From assembly GCA_037957365.1 (NCBI GenBank), contig JARHVA010001189.1, positions 1,884,501 through 1,948,500 of the forward strand: DNA of 64,000 nucleotides, in the 5' to 3' direction. The notes below the pieces were generated by a model that saw nothing but the letters and a program-made list of their open reading frames with translations, did no database searches and had not been told where the DNA came from. Position numbers and translations under genes: made by a program. Shown here piece after piece: positions 10,488 through 22,439 of the stretch; the stretch's first letter is position 1, and each line of letters begins with the position of its first letter. This DNA comes from Torreya grandis (lineage: Eukaryota; Streptophyta; Pinopsida; Cupressales; Taxaceae).

Positions 10488-12440
10488 TGTTGAGGTCAAC
10501 ATACCCCTATTTCTGAAAAAAAGAAACCTTGTCTTAAATTGTGAAAATTTATACCTTAAATTTGAAAATTCATCTAATCAGAGTACCATTAGAGTGTTTT
10601 TCACTTTATATTTATTTGAATATCATCCACACTTGATTTGGTTGGAATATTTATTCATACTTTTGATTCAATCTTGCCTAAAGTTACTAACATTTGATCT
10701 TTATGTTTTAGGTTATATCTCTAATGGAGTCCATTTGGAATGGGAAATGTCTTGGATTCCATATCTTAATGTCAATTTGATCTTTTACTAGCCTTTTGTC
10801 TATTGAAAATCAACCTAAATTCATCATGAAACCCTCATTCAAGTTACCCTAGCTCAGGTCTCTTTGAATCAAATTCAAATTTGGTGGGAACAATTTATTA
10901 TGCCATAGACTTAGTTTAATTTTTATCCTAAGGTTTAATCATTTTTTTAACATGATCAAACCTTAGTTTAAAAAAATTTATGTTTGGTCTATTTATTTTC
11001 CTAATCCCCCTTGGTCCCTTTTATTTCCACATGGTATAACTAAGAAAAGGGTCCTTTTTACTATAGACCTAGCCTAAAATCCTTACCCTAAAGTTCATTA
11101 TAATAATAAACCTTAGGATAAAACTATATGTTATATCTTTAACTATTTTCAAAGCCCCCTTTATTATGTCTCAAAACTTAGCTTAAATTTTTTTTCCTAA
11201 GGTCTTGATCATGTTAATTAACAACAAATAAAACCATAGTCCAAAACATTATGCTAAGTTCTTTATTTTCATTATCACTAACTTAAATATCATTATTGTT
11301 TACAAGATCAATAATCCATGTTTTCCTAAATAAATGAGATCAATGGTATAGGACTAAAGTTGAAAATTCAAGGCCCCAACCCTAAGTTAAAGTTTGAGCA
11401 TCTTCCAAAGATCAATGGTACAAATTTACTTGGGCCAAATTGATCTAAAAATGCATATCAAGTCAAAAATTCAATGGATCCTTAGGATAAGTGAGAAGAT
11501 GACAAGTGTCACAATCTTATCCAAAGAACACTCAGCAACCAATGGTGTTTGACCTTGTGGATCAATATCCAAAAAAGCATGTTTTCTTAGGTGAATATGA
11601 TCAGATGATGTGTATCAAAAATTAAAAATTCAAGATAAACATGGAGATGACATGTCATAACTGCAAGTCACAAATTAAATCTTGAGTATCTTTCAAAGAT
11701 TGATAATATGTAGATGAGTGTACACATTCCAACCAATATTCTATGGGGAAAGAGGTATAATTCAATAGATAAAGATTAATAGAGCATGATTTATCTATGA
11801 AATAAATATCAATAGTACAAGATCGATGCTGACATTTCAACAAAGCTTAGAGTGAATACAAAAGTGACAAGTGTCATAACTATGGGAAATGTAGTAAGTA
11901 GCCAATAGCATTTGATTTTTCAGATCAAGATCTATGGTCTACGTTGATCTATGTAAGGATGATCCAATAATGTGAGATAAAATTATAATTTTCAAAAGGA
12001 AACATCAAATTTTAAATATAAATGATTAAAATACCATGAAAATGTCACATGGATGCCATGGTGATGCCACATCAGAGCATGTAAGTATAATACGCCAAGT
12101 GGAATGTCTTAAAGACCTGAGAAATGTAAGGGTATAAGTACATAGTCCAATTAGGATATAAGTAACAAAGATCATTCAAGTTAAGATATTTTACACCATT
12201 AGAGCACTGTAAAAACATTCAAAAATCCCTAAGCACATACAAAATCCCTAGTTCAGCCCTGTATTCACCATAATCAAGCTAGGGAAGCTCAATTATCATC
12301 TTTGTAAGATTAATTTGATCTAGAATTGAACTATAGACCACTAATGATAAATTTGATCAAATATATAGCCAAAAATAGAGCTCAAGGATAGAATAAATTA
12401 TTTGATCAATATCTTGATTGAAGATCAAATTCCTAATTTC
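10488..12440 (+). mobile_element. T1: LTR (right end not fixed)
   Basis: The LTR begins TGTTGAGGTCAACATACCCC, matching the T7 LTR starts at 50033 and 63153. The first ~700 bp contain repeated CCTAAGG or TAGCCTAA blocks that form imperfect hairpins, for example about 10925-10972 and 11090-11128. The right end is estimated where similarity and LTR-like sequence stop. No clear CA end or target-site duplication was found. Confidence 0.65.
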
Positions 12441-12473
12441 AAAACAATTAACCTGGCTCATCTAAACATAGTC

Positions 12474-12934
12474 ATGGGATTGCTTGTGGACAAGATCAAG
12501 AGTTTGAGCACCTAGTCTAAGAACTTATAAAACCTCATTGAGGATGAAAAACAACTACAAGACAAGATGGATCACTTGTTTAGAACCATGATCACAAAGC
12601 CTATTACACTTAGTTCTTTGGGCCTCATCCCTAATGAAGAGCAAAATCCAAGGAAGGATTAGAATGGATAATAATAGGATTATGGACATGATCCTAACAT
12701 TAGAAGAAAATATTACTAAAGCCAAGAGCATCAAAAAGATTTAGAAATAAATTATAGAGATCTTAAAATTTTGGTAGACCAAGAAGAGGAATTATTTATG
12801 GAACGTGTTATTAATTTGAAGCTAATTGATGACTAGCATCAAAGAATAATGAATATATTATATTAGCAACAGGGGACTTCAGTAGCACAAGGGTCCCAAA
12901 GATTAGTTGAATTGAGAATATTATTCCTATAACT
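12474..12934 (+). pseudogene. Decayed reading frame of unknown function, coiled-coil-like
   Basis: One frame starting at ATG 12474 reads about 150 codons (MGLLVDKIKSLST and onward) with nine stops, nearly all explicable as Gln to stop. The C-terminal half is rich in Glu, Lys, Gln and Leu (EINYRDLKILVDQEEELF, then Gln-rich) and could form a coiled coil. It begins about 30 bp after the likely end of the T1 LTR. I do not recognise the family. It may be part of the extra 5' ORF of a neighbouring element, but it shows no clear match to the T7 ORF. Confidence 0.45.
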
Positions 12935-13253
12935 AAGTATTATATATTTTGAAAATGTAATATTCTTTTTGTAAAGGTATGTGTAGCTTTTAAAACACAT
13001 TGCCTATAGATCAGCCATTAGGGAAAGTCTAGTGTATTCTAGAACATTTGTAGAAATGATAGTTATCCTAACACTTGTACTTTTTGAATTGGATATGATT
13101 GACCAACATACTTCCTTATACTATATAAAATGATTATTTTCAATTTTAAAAAGTAAAGGAGTTCTTAGAGCTAAAAACTACTTTGTAAACTTGGAACAAG
13201 CAATACAAGTAAGGAATTTTTCAAAGTTTATCCAACATTAGTTTGTGTGTTTT
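12935..13253. other. Spacer before T2, nothing recognised
   Basis: AT-rich, no coding signal and no repeat detected. It ends at the left LTR edge of T2. Confidence 0.45.
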
Positions 13254-14448
13254 TATTTTGTTATTATTGGGAATAATGGAGTTTTATTCCTATTTAATAA
13301 AAAATTCTAAGTAGTTAAAATTATTAAATAATATTCCTAATTATGACTATTGACTTTTTAAATTTAATTGCAATTTGACCTTTCTAAAAATAGTAAGAGA
13401 ACAAGGAAAAATGTAACTTGGCTTATTTTGTGTTGTCTAGTCTAAGACAGGGTCTGAGAATTTAGGTATAATATTGAGATAGTGTCAAAAATAGGTACCT
13501 AAAATTAGTTTTCTAATTGGATAGGATCACTAAAAGTGGGACACCCTACTATTTGGTGCTATAGTCCTTTTTTAGTGTTGTTGTCTAGGTGATATGAGTT
13601 TTCTAGGTTATACTCGATAGGTCTATGTTACTATGTTAGTGAAATATCAATAACCAAAACTCTATAGATATTGTTGTGCATCTATTTTAATCTTAAAAAT
13701 CCCTAAGATCTCCTTGTGCTTAAATTTAAAAGAACAATTTGATAAAGAGAGAGAAGGGGTTAGTGTGTAAAGGTTACACTGGACACACTTTACACCCCAT
13801 GTATGGGCACATTGCCTACATACCAATACTCTGAGGAGGAATCAAGCTAATGTAGTTCTCGCATTGAAGTGTTTGGTGCAATTGTGTATGAAAATGCAAC
13901 TAGATGTGAAATTGGGTGTACTTTAGATGGCTAAGGATTGGTGTAAGGGTTTGAATAGGCTTGGAATAATATTGGAAGGTTGTATGCAGATAATAGGGAA
14001 AAGTGCTTAAGTTTACTTGTTTGTATTCTTATTTTTCTCTTGTAAATGAGTGTCAACCATTATAAATGGACTTGGAATGGCCTTTTATATGGGATTTAAT
14101 GAGCATGGGTTAAATTAATTCACATTAGGTTGACATGAATTAGACTAAGGATACAGGGCAAAACCATTTGAACCAATGTTACACTCAGACAATAGCACCA
14201 TAAAGAGGGCACCCTAGGTTTTAGTGATCTTATCCAATTTGGGTGCTATTGTATATAGGGAATGAGACCTAGGGGAACAGATCTGTGCTTGAAAGATCTA
14301 CCTGGGTCTATAAGGGTTAATTTTGGAAGGTTGTGGATAACTGGGAATCAGTGAAATAAAATCCTATAAGGGTTGTGCAAGAAAGTAGGAGGACCTATGT
14401 ATTAGGTGTCATTAGCCACACTAAAGTAACCAAATTTTGAATTTTACA
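13254..14448 (-). repeat. T2: 3' LTR
   Basis: It aligns with 20360-21555 at an offset of about 7106 bp. Shared blocks include GGGAATAATGGAGTTTTATT near the left edge and GTCATTAGCCACACTAAAGT near the right edge. Read on the minus strand it starts TGTAAAATTC. Differences are frequent and mostly C/T or G/A, so the insertion is old. Confidence 0.88.
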
Positions 14449-14456
14449 TGACTAAA

Positions 14457-14470
14457 TTTTCCTTCCCTTT
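14457..14470 (-). other. T2: polypurine tract
   Basis: On the minus strand this reads AAAGGGAAGGAAAA and lies about 8 bases before the 3' LTR start. That is where plus-strand DNA synthesis is primed in LTR retrotransposons. Its position fixes the minus orientation of T2. Confidence 0.65.
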
Positions 14471-14472
14471 AT

Positions 14473-17400
14473 TCTATTTATGTATCAAAGTGAAATACTA
14501 GGATAAAGGAAAAAATAAAAAGCATACCTAAACTTACTTGTAAAGGTGAAGCCCATGAAGATTGTGTGATGTTGAGTAATGTTAGATAGTGCATAAAGAG
14601 CATGTTATGTAAGTGTGAATATAAAAAATGAAACAAAGAGTAGATTAGTTCTTATTATATGTGATATAAAATAAGAACATATAAAATCTAAGTAAAAGGA
14701 AAAGGAAGAGAAAGGAACAAATACACCTCACCAGGTATGTGAACTAGTATAAAACCTATTATGATCCTAAGTAGGCTGAGTAATGTTAGATTATGTTGGA
14801 TGATGTTGTACCAAAAGTTATATCATGAACAAATTTGAGTGCTCAATTCCTCAAAAAGGGGCTCAAGAATTCAAAGGTTATCCCTTTATCTCTATCATCA
14901 CCTATCGAATGAATCTAGATGATCATGCATGTGATAATCAATGTTTGGATTGTGTGTCTAATCCCTTTAGATAAGTGGCTTAAGAATACAAAGTCTAGCT
15001 AGACCTTTGGCTCCATCATTTCCCCATGAAATGAAGATATGAAGTGATACTAGTATATAATAGATGTCATATGAGATGGAACATGGAGCCCATGGATGCT
15101 CTAAAAGTTTAGAAATATGTCATAGATATCCAAATGTATGCTAGAAACTAAGACACTTTTGGCCATTTTGAAAGATGAAGATTAAACTTATATGAAAGCC
15201 ACTCCAAAATTGATGCAATATTCTCATTTAAAAACCAACTTGGGAACTCAGGTACTCAGGAAGTAAAACTTGTGTAAATGTTCAACTTGAGAAATGATGC
15301 CAACCACCTACAGATGAATTAAGGCACACAAGTTCTAAGAATACATGGGTAATAAACTAAACTTAGAAACAAAGAAGACCAATATGTTGTGCACATTTCC
15401 TTTAATCATTGGTGTCTGGAACACGGATTCTAATCTAGAAGTTATGTTAATTGCCTAATGTAAAACTAGAAGTGAGATTCATCATTTTGTGTATGATACC
15501 CCCTATATCTAGATTTCTTAAGAAAAATGTATTGAAACTGCTAATTCTGACTGATTTGGATGTGCAAAAACTATAGGTGAGCTAAAATAAATTCTTGCTA
15601 TTGGAAAACCTAGGTATTTTTCTACCTAAATAATAGCACCAAAATTAGGACACCCCTATGTTTGGTGTTGTTTTCCATTTCTATCACTATTATCCTATAT
15701 TTAAACTAGTTTTTGATCTAGAATCATCACTATTTTTCTATTCTATTCTGACTGGTTTGACCTTTAGATTCCAAACTAGTGATCTGAATGCTACTAATTT
15801 GACTATTAGGAGATTTGATCTCTATGAAAAATCCCCTATTTGTTTCTCCTTATTTTGAGGGTAATAATGATGAATCTATAATGACTACCATCAAAGGAAA
15901 AGAGTCTTGCAAGTGTGTTGTGTTTCATAGATATATGATATAGCAATCAAAGTTGACAAGATATCTCTATATTTAATAATGTTTGTATTGAGAGATTGTT
16001 ATACCAATAGGGGTGTGCCTTGATAGATATAATAAGGTAAAATCATGTGTAATATATTAAACTAGAATTTGAAATGTTAGATGTTAGTTTTTATTTGTTA
16101 TTTGTTAGTTGTTAGTTGTCAAGGAGGGATGGATCATGATGTCCATCATGGAATCTAAGAAATCAAGGAAAATACATGATGTGGATAATGGCATTGTAAC
16201 AATCAAAAAAGAAATCAAGAAATCAAGCACATGGAGTAAGAAGAAAGAAGTAAGAATCATACAAGGTTGGCCAAGGGTCCATGCAAACAAGGTACATGGA
16301 AACATGTCACTCAAACTAGAAAGCAATCACACAAGGCATGTTCGAATGCCACATACATATATAAATTGAAGAAAGCAATGATTGGTATGAGTTATATAGG
16401 CACATAGAAGAGTATAAGAAAGGGACATTAGAAAATGTCCAAAGGTATACACACATGAATAGAAGCAAAGGACATTGGTTGATGTCCTAAAACACACATA
16501 AGAAATAAAAATAGAACTAGAAATGCAATCTTATCTAGCTATGTTTATCAAGAAAGGAAATCATGAGAAAAACTATAAAGGTATAATCACATCTAACTAA
16601 TCAAAGCAAGAGTGAAAGTATGCAATACACGTTTAGTACAAGACTAGGTATATGTTAAATAGATACATAAGTGTTAGATATTAGTTAAATATTGATATAT
16701 TAATCTCTATAATCTAGTAAGTAATATGAATCATCATGATAACTTAGAGTACATAGTATAGGAATGACATAACTTGGATGGTGTAGTCATGTAGAAGATA
16801 TCCCTAGTGGGTATGTATATCGATGTGTGTCCCAAATGTAGAAGTAAGAATGTCTCCTCAATGGGTAGAGTGAAGAAATCAAGTAGTTAGATGGCACTGC
16901 ACACACTCAAATAAGATCAAGTGAATCATGGTAATGTATATAATTGACAAACAATAGCATGAAACAACAAATTTAAGTCCTAGCATTATAGTAGTAATAT
17001 AAAGCATGGATGATGCATACAATCAAAATGTTTTTGGTATTTTTTAATTGTGTATTATTTTTGTATTTTTTTGGAAATATTTGAACTATGTACAATCAAT
17101 CAAAATAAATTATTTACAAGTAGGCTGGGATAGGATGATACTAATCAATGAGTCTCATGGGACACTCCCTATCATGGTGTCCTATATCAAGGAGTGGAAT
17201 AATGCATGAATGTGAAGCATAATGAAGATATTGAGACTGTGGCTCTAAAAGCTATATATGTTATAAATGCTCTAAAATATCTAAATTAGAAATTTACTAT
17301 GGGGTCTTGCTATAATTATGAGAATTGGATGTAACTATAAGTCTCTTAGGGACCTATTTGGAAGTAGGAGATGCCTTCTAAACATGTGCTTTATGTGTAG

Positions 17401-17689
17401 ACCCATGAGATCTCAATGAAACTATTCTGGGTGTGAAAACTATAGCTATAAGCTATCTATAATCTTAGAGCTATGGTGGTGTATGCACTCTATGTACTAG
17501 TGATGGATATGTCAATTGTGTCTGAATCTATACTAGAGGAAGAACTATAATTGGTGGGGAAACTAAAGCTAGTGGAGAAGCTAGAACTAGAGATTGCAAA
17601 GTAGATGGATATAAAGTGGGTAGTGGTAAATCATATGAAACTCCACCAACTATAATAAATTGATTAACATGAATGAATTTCATTCATCT
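14473..17689 (-). other. T2: region after the protease, no RT or integrase seen
   Basis: About 3.2 kb. Next to the protease, a minus-strand frame is Ser-rich with scattered stops (about 17.2-17.6 kb), and beyond that I recognise nothing. A TTGTTAGT-type low-complexity run sits at about 16083-16120. A plus-strand open frame at 16109-16369 (86 codons, Lys-rich) is most likely chance. The missing pol domains would have had to come from another element. Confidence 0.55.
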
Positions 17690-17990
17690 ATGAACTATAG
17701 ATGGTACTTCTTGAATTTTCTAAATCCATAGGTGACCAAGTAATATATCAAAAACTCTTAGTACTGGGAACTATAGTAAAATGTGTGGTCATATGTGTTG
17801 GACTAGTCTATAAAGTGAGTACAATCTCACCCAATAAAATCTATATGTGTCCACTGAATTTGATGATAATTATATCTATTGTGGTGATATCCTGATTTGA
17901 ATAGCCCAAATTCTATAATAATGTAATGGTGCACATGTTGACACTAGAACCATTATCAATGAGAACACTATGAATGAGCTGATTATGAAT
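17690..17990 (-). pseudogene. T2: aspartic protease remnant
   Basis: On the minus strand the active-site block reads LIDNGSSVNMCTITLL (about 17970-17922), where the family expects D-S/T-G. The second block reads VFDILLGHLWI (about 17752-17720), then a stop and EVPSIVHR. T3 has the matching blocks. The protease would process the gag polyprotein in virus-like particles. Changes at the active site and stops show it is inactive. Confidence 0.75.
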
Positions 17991-18239
17991 ATGTGTTCTG
18001 ATAAAGAGTGCATTGTAATCTAAATTATCCTCCATAATATCTTGATCTAAGAAGGATATCAAAGGTCTAGCTAAACTTTAGACTCATACACACTGATCAT
18101 ACCACTCAAAGGATGTGACTCAATTGAAGGTGTCTGGTATGTAACTAGTGGTAGATATGCATGATATGCATGGTGAACCCCTGATGTGTCTCCTATATTC
18201 TATTTTTAATTCTATGGAAATTAATTTGAGAATATTTTG

Positions 18240-19666
18240 AAAGATTTATCTTATGTTGGTTTTCCCTATGGAGTCTTAACTAAAGTACCAAGATCAAGTA
18301 GGTTGTCATCTATCAAGTTTTATATCATATGTTTCAAATTGATGTGTCTATTTGTAGTGTGGCTTAATGCCCTATGGTAATTACAAAATTCTTGTTGATC
18401 ATATCCCTTGGGAAGAGGTTTGGCTGGATCAACTTCCTGAATAGGAGGGAGAGATATGATATTACAATCCAAAATTTATTGTAAAACCCTAGCTGGAGGA
18501 ATTGAAAGATGTGAGAAAGTAAGCCAAGGGGGTGATGATAAAACTATATATTGAGGAGGCTCTAAAGCTACATTATTTATAGGTTGATTTTTCTCTTTTT
18601 TATCATTAAAATTGACCTTGTATGGGACTTTGTTGTTACTCTTATTAGTTGTGTCTGGAATACTTGTATACTTGAGTTTGCCCATTGAAATGAGTTTCAC
18701 TTCTCTTTCCTTTAGTGTATAACACAATTCAATGAAGGAAGAGAATCACTTGAACATAATTGATTTATGAAGTGAAATAAGTTTCACTTCTCTTTCCTTT
18801 AGTGTATGACACAATTCAATGAAGGAAGAGAATCACTTGAACATAATTGATTCATGAAGTTCTGGTAGAAGGCTTTGTTTGTAGAGGTCCTATAACTCCT
18901 AATCTACCATAAGACTAGTCATTTTAACTAAATTTATCTTATACCAAAGAATATAGTCCAAGAGATGCTCATTTGGTCATTATTTTTATTGAGTAATTTG
19001 AGCATGTGAAACCTTATCACCAATGTTAATTTTGAAGTGTGCTAAGAACATGTCAGCTAAAGGATTGAATGCATGAATTGACTAATTTGGTAGACTATAG
19101 AACCATTTTAAAACATAATACTTTAGGTTCCATGGAAATCTCCTAGTAAGTGTCCAATCATTGGGTACATATTCCAAGCATGCTCTTGAAACACTCTCAA
19201 GTGTGTCTCTAGATCACCCTTACCATCATAAAGAGTAAGGTTGGGTTGGACAAAACCTTGTGGCAAGGGTGTAGAATAAATATGACATGTTAATGGTGTA
19301 TACAGAAGAAGAAAAAAATCCAAAGCTTGTGTAGGGTTGGTGGTATCTTTCTCAATATGTAGCAAAGGATTGAAGAGATATTATCTCTTTCATAAGATAT
19401 ACCAGATTAGGGGAAAGGGATGTACTAGTTGTAAGTAGTGGCATAGATGCAGGTTAGGCTACTATAGGGGGTTTTTGAGACATAGTTTCCCACATAGTGT
19501 CATTTTTAGCTAGTTGCTTTGTGGTTTGAGAAGATTGACCATTGTTCGCTTTTTGTTGTTCCTCATATAGAATTATAAACATGTCATCTTGCATATCTGG
19601 ATGTTTTGTTAAGAGTTATTAAAGTTCTCTTTTATCAATTTCATCAAAACCAATATATTGGGCCAT
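18240..19666 (-). pseudogene. T2: gag
   Basis: The start is taken at minus-strand ATG 19666 (MAQYIGFDEIDKREL, then stops). The gag core reads LTLYDGKGDLETHLRVFQEH (about 19240-19180) and, after a shift, WFYSLPN and INPLADMFLAHFK-like sequence (about 19100-19030). CHTLKEREVKL follows. A knuckle-like motif FCNYHRALSHTTNRHINLKH (about 18390-18330) ends the region, leading to NLIDDNLLDLGT before the protease. Gag forms the particle shell. An in-frame 87-bp duplication lies inside (18694-18867). Stops and shifts make it non-functional. Confidence 0.82.
18694..18867 (-). repeat. 87-bp tandem duplication in T2 gag
   Basis: Copies at 18694-18780 and 18781-18867 differ by only a few bases. Each is exactly 29 codons and repeats the block ending CYTLKEREVKL. 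T3 has a single copy of this block (CHTVKEIKVKL, about 23860), so the duplication is private to T2 and kept the reading frame. Confidence 0.88.
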
Positions 19667-20339
19667 TGTGAAAATAGGAAAACAATTTATAATGTGTTTG
19701 AATGTTTTACAATAAGTTTTAATAGGCAATGTGCTAGAAAAGAAAAATATTTAATATAAGAAATGCAAAGTCCTAAATATAGCTAATTGGAATTTTCTTA
19801 AAAAGGATATGGAGTTCCCAAGCATGTAAGGTGATACCTCAAGAAGTAAATAGGTGCCAATATATGTAACTAGGTACTTGTAAAAAATATTTATGCAAAA
19901 TACTATGAATTTTTGAATTTAAAATTTATTTTTTGAGTTTGATATGCAAATAAAAATTTAGAAAATGATTGGAAAAGTAATGGAAAATAACTGAGAGCTA
20001 GTTAATGCAACTAGAGATTATTAAAATAATTTTTTAAATTAGCATGATCATTTTAAAATTTTGATATGAATTTATGGAAAAAATTTATAATTTTTCTTGA
20101 AAAAATTAGGAAAAATCATAAAATATTTCTAAAAGTAGCAATGTATTTTTCCTAGTGTTTAGAATGTGTTTGTATGCAAAAAGGAACTAGTATGTACAAA
20201 CTAGGGTTTTAACAAAATATATGATAATTTTTCAATTAATTTATAGATTTATAATTTTTAAATACAATAACGATCAATAAATTATGGTAAAAAATCAAAA
20301 ATAATTTACCTTAGGGTTTTTACAATTTTTGTGCAAAAT

Positions 20340-20357
20340 TCTAAGTCAAGTTCACCA
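20340..20357 (-). other. T2: primer binding site
   Basis: On the minus strand, two bases after the 5' LTR end, the sequence is TGGTGAACTTGACTTAG. A TGG start two to three bases after an LTR is the standard tRNA primer site layout. T3 and T6 have TGGTGA at the same place. I could not assign the tRNA. Confidence 0.6.
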
Positions 20358-20359
20358 AA

Positions 20360-21555
20360 TATTTCATTATTTTTGGGAATAATGGAGTTTTATTCCTATT
20401 TAATAAAAAATTCTAAGAAGGTAAAATTAGTAAATAATATTCCTAATTATGGCTACTGATTTATGAAATTTAATTTCAATTTGATCTTTTCTAAAAATAG
20501 TAAGAGAGTAGGGAGAAATGTAACTTAGCTTATTCTATGTTATTTGGTCTGAGATAGGGTCTAAGAATTTAGGTACAAGACTGAGATAGTATCAAAAATA
20601 AGTCCCTAAACTTCATTTTTTGATTGGATAAGAGCATCAAAATTGGGACACCCTAGTATTCAATGTTGTAGTCCTTTTTTGGTGCTATTGTCCAGGTCTG
20701 AGTTTTATGTATTCTAGTTGGTAGGTTTGTGTTACTCTGTCAGTGAAATATTAAATCTTGAAAGTCTTTGGATCTCACTATGCATCTATTTTAATCTTTA
20801 AAATCCCTAAGAACTCTTTGTCCTTGAACTTGAAAGGACAATTTGAGAAAGAGAGAGAAGGGATTAGTGTGTAGAGGATATACTAGATGCACTTCACACC
20901 TCGTGTGTGGGCATGCTACCTATATACAAATACTTCAAGGAGGGATCAAGATAATGTAGTTCTCTCATTGAATTGATTGGTGTAATTATGTATGAAAATG
21001 AAATTAGATGTGAAACTGGGTTTACTTTAGATGGCTAAGGACTAGTGTAAGGGTTTGAATAGGCTTGGAATAATATTGGAAGGCTATATGCAGAGAATAG
21101 GGAAACGTTCTTGAGTGTACTTACTTGTATTCTTGCTTCTTTCTTATAAATGAGTGCCAACCCTTCTAAATAGAATTTTAATGGCCTTTTATAAGGGATT
21201 TAATGATCATGGGTTAAATGAATTTGTATTAGGCTAACATGAATTAGGATAAAAATTTGAGAAAAAATGACCATTTGAACTAAATTTAAACTTGGACAAC
21301 AGTGCCAAAAATAAGACACCCTATGTTTCAACATTTGTATCCAAGTTGGGCACTATTATACAAAGGGAATGAGACCTAGAGGGATTGATCTAGGCCTAAA
21401 AGAACTGCTTGGGTCTATAAGGGTTGAGTCTAAAAGTTTTTGGATGATTGAGAATCAGTGAAATAAAAACTTATAAGGGTTGTGCAAGCAAGTAGGAGGA
21501 CCTATGGATTGGGTGTCATTAGCCACACTAAAGTAACCAAATTTCACATTTTACA
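20360..21555 (-). repeat. T2: 5' LTR
   Basis: This is the partner of 13254-14448. It contains the block CACACCTCGTGTGTGGGCAT (about 20885-20905), with counterparts in the left T2 LTR and in the T3 LTR at about 25520-25560. That ties T2 and T3 into one family. Confidence 0.88.
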
Positions 21556-21940
21556 TGACTAATTTTTTATATCATGTCTCCTCTCTCACTTTCTTGGTTT
21601 AATTTCTAGATTTGAACTGTTCTTATGAATTCTTGATGTGCACCTTTGAATGTAGAGTTGTTAACTTGTACCAATGCTAAGTTAATTGAAAGTTATTAGG
21701 TTCAACTCATTTTCTTTAATCTTTTTGCAGTTGGGTTAATGTTGTTTGCTTGTAAGAGTAAATATTTAAAGTGAATTTGACTCTTATTTGCATTATTTCA
21801 CACTATTTTTAGATGTTTGCCTGATGTGTGACATGATTTTAGTTTATGCTACTTCATGTCATAAATTGGTTAAGTGCATGTCTAGATGAAATTTGAACTT
21901 TATCATGATGTTTGGAATGAATATTAGCAACATGTTTCTT
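21556..21940. other. Spacer between T2 and the T7-like fragment
   Basis: No coding sequence or repeat recognised. A CTTTTTGCAG-like acceptor sequence at about 21721-21730 is the kind of chance match expected in pyrimidine-rich DNA. Confidence 0.4.
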
Positions 21941-22320
21941 CTCTTCCCTACCCTTCAAGTTATTCATTTTTAATCAATTCACTCTAATTTAATTTTCATT
22001 GTAAATATCCATCTTATATTAGTTCTTAGATTAAATTTGATCATAATTGACTATTCTTAGCATAGAATACTTCATATTTTACATAGATTAGCTATTTGGC
22101 CATGGTGGCTTCTAAGCACCAAATTAATATAAATGTTTGAAATAGATAACTTGTTATGCCTCTATTCCATAAATAGATAGCAAGATTATCACAACTTATA
22201 ACTCATGCATTGAATTCTCAAGAATTCATAAATGAGAATTGTTTCTTAAATGCTATAGGCACCTATGATACATATTCAGGCATCAACAAAACCTCATAAT
22301 AAATGGGTCTTGTATATAAA
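21940..22320 (+). mobile_element. Fragment of a T7-like leader (spacer between ORF1 and gag)
   Basis: This stretch aligns by eye with T7 from about 55390 to 55800. Examples are TTCATTGTAAATATCCATCT against TTCATTATAAATATACATCT, GGCCATGGTGGCTTCTAA against GGACCATGATGGCTCTAA, and TAAATGAGAATTGTT against TAAAATGAGAAGTGTT. It is on the + strand and has no neighbouring T7-like coding sequence, so it is an orphan piece of another family member. Confidence 0.6.
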
Positions 22321-22439
22321 ATAAGAAAGATGACTTGTTATAAATGGAAATCATAATGCCACTATAATTATTTGATTTTATATTGGAAATTAAAGACTAA
22401 TTTTGCTTTGTAACATAATTACCATTGTCATGATGATAA

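Larger units (their letters stand above)
5430..12440 (+). mobile_element. T1: 5'-truncated Tat-type Ty3/gypsy retrotransposon
   Basis: Order on the + strand: protease tail, extra RNase H, RT, RNase H, integrase, ~1-kb 3' UTR, LTR. The proteins and the 3' UTR align by eye with T7 at 58.2-63.2 kb, so the two are one family. The 5' LTR, gag and most of the protease are missing. There are many in-frame stops, small indels and an internal 161-bp duplication, so it is an old, dead copy. Confidence 0.85.
13254..21555 (-). mobile_element. T2: 8.3-kb LTR element with gag and protease only
   Basis: Two direct repeats of about 1195 bp (13254-14448 and 20360-21555) flank an interior whose gag and protease read on the minus strand. 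The right repeat is therefore the 5' LTR and the left one the 3' LTR. A primer site next to the 5' LTR and a polypurine tract next to the 3' LTR support this. About 3.2 kb lie between the protease and the 3' LTR, yet I found no YxDD motif, RNase H or integrase motif there. This matches the description of TR-GAG-type non-autonomous elements. No convincing target-site duplication was found. Confidence 0.85.

Noticed and set aside
15658..15858. 66-codon open frame rich in Phe and Ser
   Set aside because: Opposite to T2 coding sense with no motif; composition is typical of AT-rich non-coding DNA.
16109..16369. Lys-rich 86-codon open frame inside T2
   Set aside because: No motif, no homologue in the window, and it opposes the T2 coding strand. 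AT-rich DNA gives such frames by chance.
21715..21735. Splice acceptor of a host gene
   Set aside because: A CTTTTTGCAG-type match alone is common in pyrimidine-rich DNA, and no exon-like frame follows.
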